In this document: positions 62,953 to 64,000 of the stretch, one piece after another
How the letters are laid out: each line of letters opens with the position of its first letter
How positions within the stretch are numbered: position 1 is the first letter of the stretch
From: an uncultured OCS116 cluster bacterium
GTDB taxonomy: Bacteria > Pseudomonadota > Alphaproteobacteria > Rhizobiales > TMED25
Assembly (NCBI GenBank): GCA_902633855.1
Contig: CACPHU010000003.1
Coordinates: 58,329-122,328, forward strand
Direction: 5' to 3'
Length of the DNA stretch: 64,000 nucleotides
Position numbers and translations under genes: made by a program
The notes under the pieces: generated by a model
The model's input: only the letters and a program-made list of their open reading frames with translations
Database searches by the model: none
What the model was told of the DNA's origin: nothing

Positions 62953-64000
62953 TAAGCTAGCCCTTCTTCAAGTGGGTCTATATTGATGGGCAGATTAATT
63001 GGCTCACCTCTTTCAGCAGAAAGGTCCGCAGCCTGATATAATTCCATAACAACCCTTGCTTCCCTGGGCTTCACTATTACAGGCTTATTGAAAAGGATCG
63101 CGTCGATAAAATTATTTGTTTCCTCAGCCATAGGACCGGCGTTCACGTGACCGACTGGTTCACCTGGCATTGATGACATTGGGTACTCAATTCCTCTTTC
63201 ACCGGTCATTATTGTCACATCATTGTGTGTATCATCAAGAATAATCGCGCCCTTTGACCCAATAAATTCCATTTTTGTTGATGAGTAATTGGGATAACTT
63301 GGTGGTAATACCCATCCAGCACCAACTGTAACAACTGTCCCATCATCGAGCGTTACCATTATGAACTGACAATCTGCGGAGTTTGAATTTTTTATAAGAA
63401 CTTTTTCTACTTGTTGCGAGTAGACTCTCACAGGTTTTCTTGGGGCAAGACACCAAAGTGCGTAATCAAGGTCATGTGTAGCTTCCATTGCTGCCGGAGA
63501 TAATCTTGTTCTTCCTGTTATTCTCTTGGAAAGTTGCGTTGTAATATTTCTTGATATCAATACACTCACAGGCTCTCCAAGTGTTCCATCTATAAATTTT
63601 TCGCGAACATAAGCATATTTAGATCTAAATCTTTGAGAATAACCAATAGTAAATTGAACCTTATTTTTTTCCGCAAGACCTATTAGCTCGTCTGCTTCAG
63701 TGAGTGTCCTAGAGATTGGTTTTTCGAGTAATAGATGCTTACCGGCCTCGAGTGTCTCTTTCGCGATTGGATAGTGTGTGCTCTCTGGAGTTGTTGATAT
63801 CATTATTGCGTGAATATCGTCATTTTTTAACAAGTCTTTATAATCAAGGGTTGCGCTAGTCGGGTTTGTAAGATCGGCTACCTCTTTCAATCTGTCTTCT
63901 CTTATTTCACAAATGTGGAGCTGATCAACTAAGCCATTTTTTGCCGATGCTTCAGCCCTGATACCCCCGCACCACCCGGTGCCGATTATTCCTACATTTA
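62952..64000 (-). CDS. Gfo/Idh/MocA family oxidoreductase, 5' end cut by window
   Basis: The frame stays open to the right window edge and reads NVGIIGTGWCGGIRAEASAKNG near its beginning, so only the first few residues are missing. The family motif LLEKPISRTLTEADELI and SQRFRSKYAYVREKFIDGTLGEPVSV are clear. It forms a coupled pair with the 61846 gene; both have the same C-terminal style, so they may be subunits or act in sequence on one substrate. A start at 63890 (TTG) would delete the NAD-binding motif and is not real. Confidence 0.9.
   Translation of the reverse strand, partial: NVGIIGTGWCGGIRAEASAKNGLVDQLHICEIREDRLKEVADLTNPTSATLDYKDLLKNDDIHAIMISTTPESTHYPIAKETLEAGKHLLLEKPISRTLTEADELIGLAEKNKVQFTIGYSQRFRSKYAYVREKFIDGTLGEPVSVLISRNITTQLSKRITGRTRLSPAAMEATHDLDYALWCLAPRKPVRVYSQQVEKVLIKNSNSADCQFIMVTLDDGTVVTVGAGWVLPPSYPNYSSTKMEFIGSKGAIILDDTHNDVTIMTGERGIEYPMSSMPGEPVGHVNAGPMAEETNNFIDAILFNKPVIVKPREARVVMELYQAADLSAERGEPINLPINIDPLEEGLA

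Noticed and set aside
1..64000. CRISPR arrays, insertion sequences, prophage or integrative elements
   Set aside because: No spaced direct repeats, transposase, integrase or phage genes were found; the only tandem repeat is inside znuA, and the single tRNA gene has no adjacent integrase.

Overview
The window reads as a chromosomal segment of a free-living, AT-rich alphaproteobacterium, probably a marine heterotroph. Several neighbourhoods point to Alphaproteobacteria: a NifU-like scaffold, yidD and thrS opposite folE-hisI; cysE followed by a DUF3126 protein; purB-purC-purS-purQ-purL running into bolA and a CGFS glutaredoxin; a Cys-poor DksA next to a CckA-like hybrid kinase; and a ferredoxin followed by a TrxB-like ferredoxin reductase. 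Low GC, short intergenic gaps (none over 300 bases), no insertion sequence, no phage gene and no CRISPR fit a streamlined genome. Species or order cannot be fixed from this sequence alone. 

Layout. 1-12.8 kb is a left accessory/catabolic region: a creatinase-like M24 peptidase (cut by the window edge), small ferredoxin-fold proteins, a GMC oxidoreductase, a luciferase-like flavoenzyme, then a forward run of a beta-keto-acid cleavage enzyme, a TauD-type dioxygenase, a D-2-hydroxyacid dehydrogenase and a ketopantoate-reductase-like enzyme, followed by Gfo/Idh/MocA dehydrogenases and an ACMSD-like amidohydrolase. 12.9-22.5 kb is housekeeping: nadK, thrS, yidD, Fe-S scaffold, folE, hisI, cysE, tRNA-Leu(UAA), gpt and map. 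22.5-27.1 kb is a molybdenum-hydroxylase locus that has the FAD and 2Fe-2S subunits, CoxG, two XdhC-type maturation proteins and a MobA-like fusion, but no catalytic molybdopterin subunit. 27.2-34.5 kb holds purine synthesis, bolA-grxD, rpsD and a TrmJ-like methyltransferase. 34.6-36.5 kb has two unrecognised genes. 36.5-39.8 kb is a zinc uptake locus (znuA divergent from znuC-znuB-zur) with a candidate Zur box and a strikingly His/Asp-rich ZnuA. 39.8-46.9 kb is alaS, recA, cckA-like, dksA, ferredoxin reductase and ferredoxin. 47-53 kb has a large membrane-anchored coiled-coil protein, a dipeptide epimerase next to a fructosamine-kinase-like protein, and a TPR protein. 53.2-64 kb is a right accessory/catabolic region: a DRE-TIM aldolase-like enzyme, an M24 peptidase, two 2-hydroxyacid dehydrogenases, a flavin reductase, an LDH2-type dehydrogenase, a DUF1330 protein, a cupin, a 3-hydroxyisobutyrate-dehydrogenase-like enzyme, a DctP-like protein without a signal peptide, and two Gfo/Idh/MocA genes. 

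The most notable observations are: (i) the 2Fe-2S ferredoxin is split by a run of ten G, where eight G would restore the frame and the exact cysteine spacing; (ii) ZnuA carries a roughly 94-residue Asp/Glu/His stretch partly built by an 81-base tandem repeat; (iii) the molybdenum-hydroxylase locus lacks its catalytic subunit; (iv) a 455-residue soluble protein with a CxxC motif and an 844-residue coiled-coil membrane protein match no family I know; (v) the two accessory regions contain tightly packed enzyme runs that may be undescribed catabolic pathways. All functions are read from motifs and context; no database search was possible.
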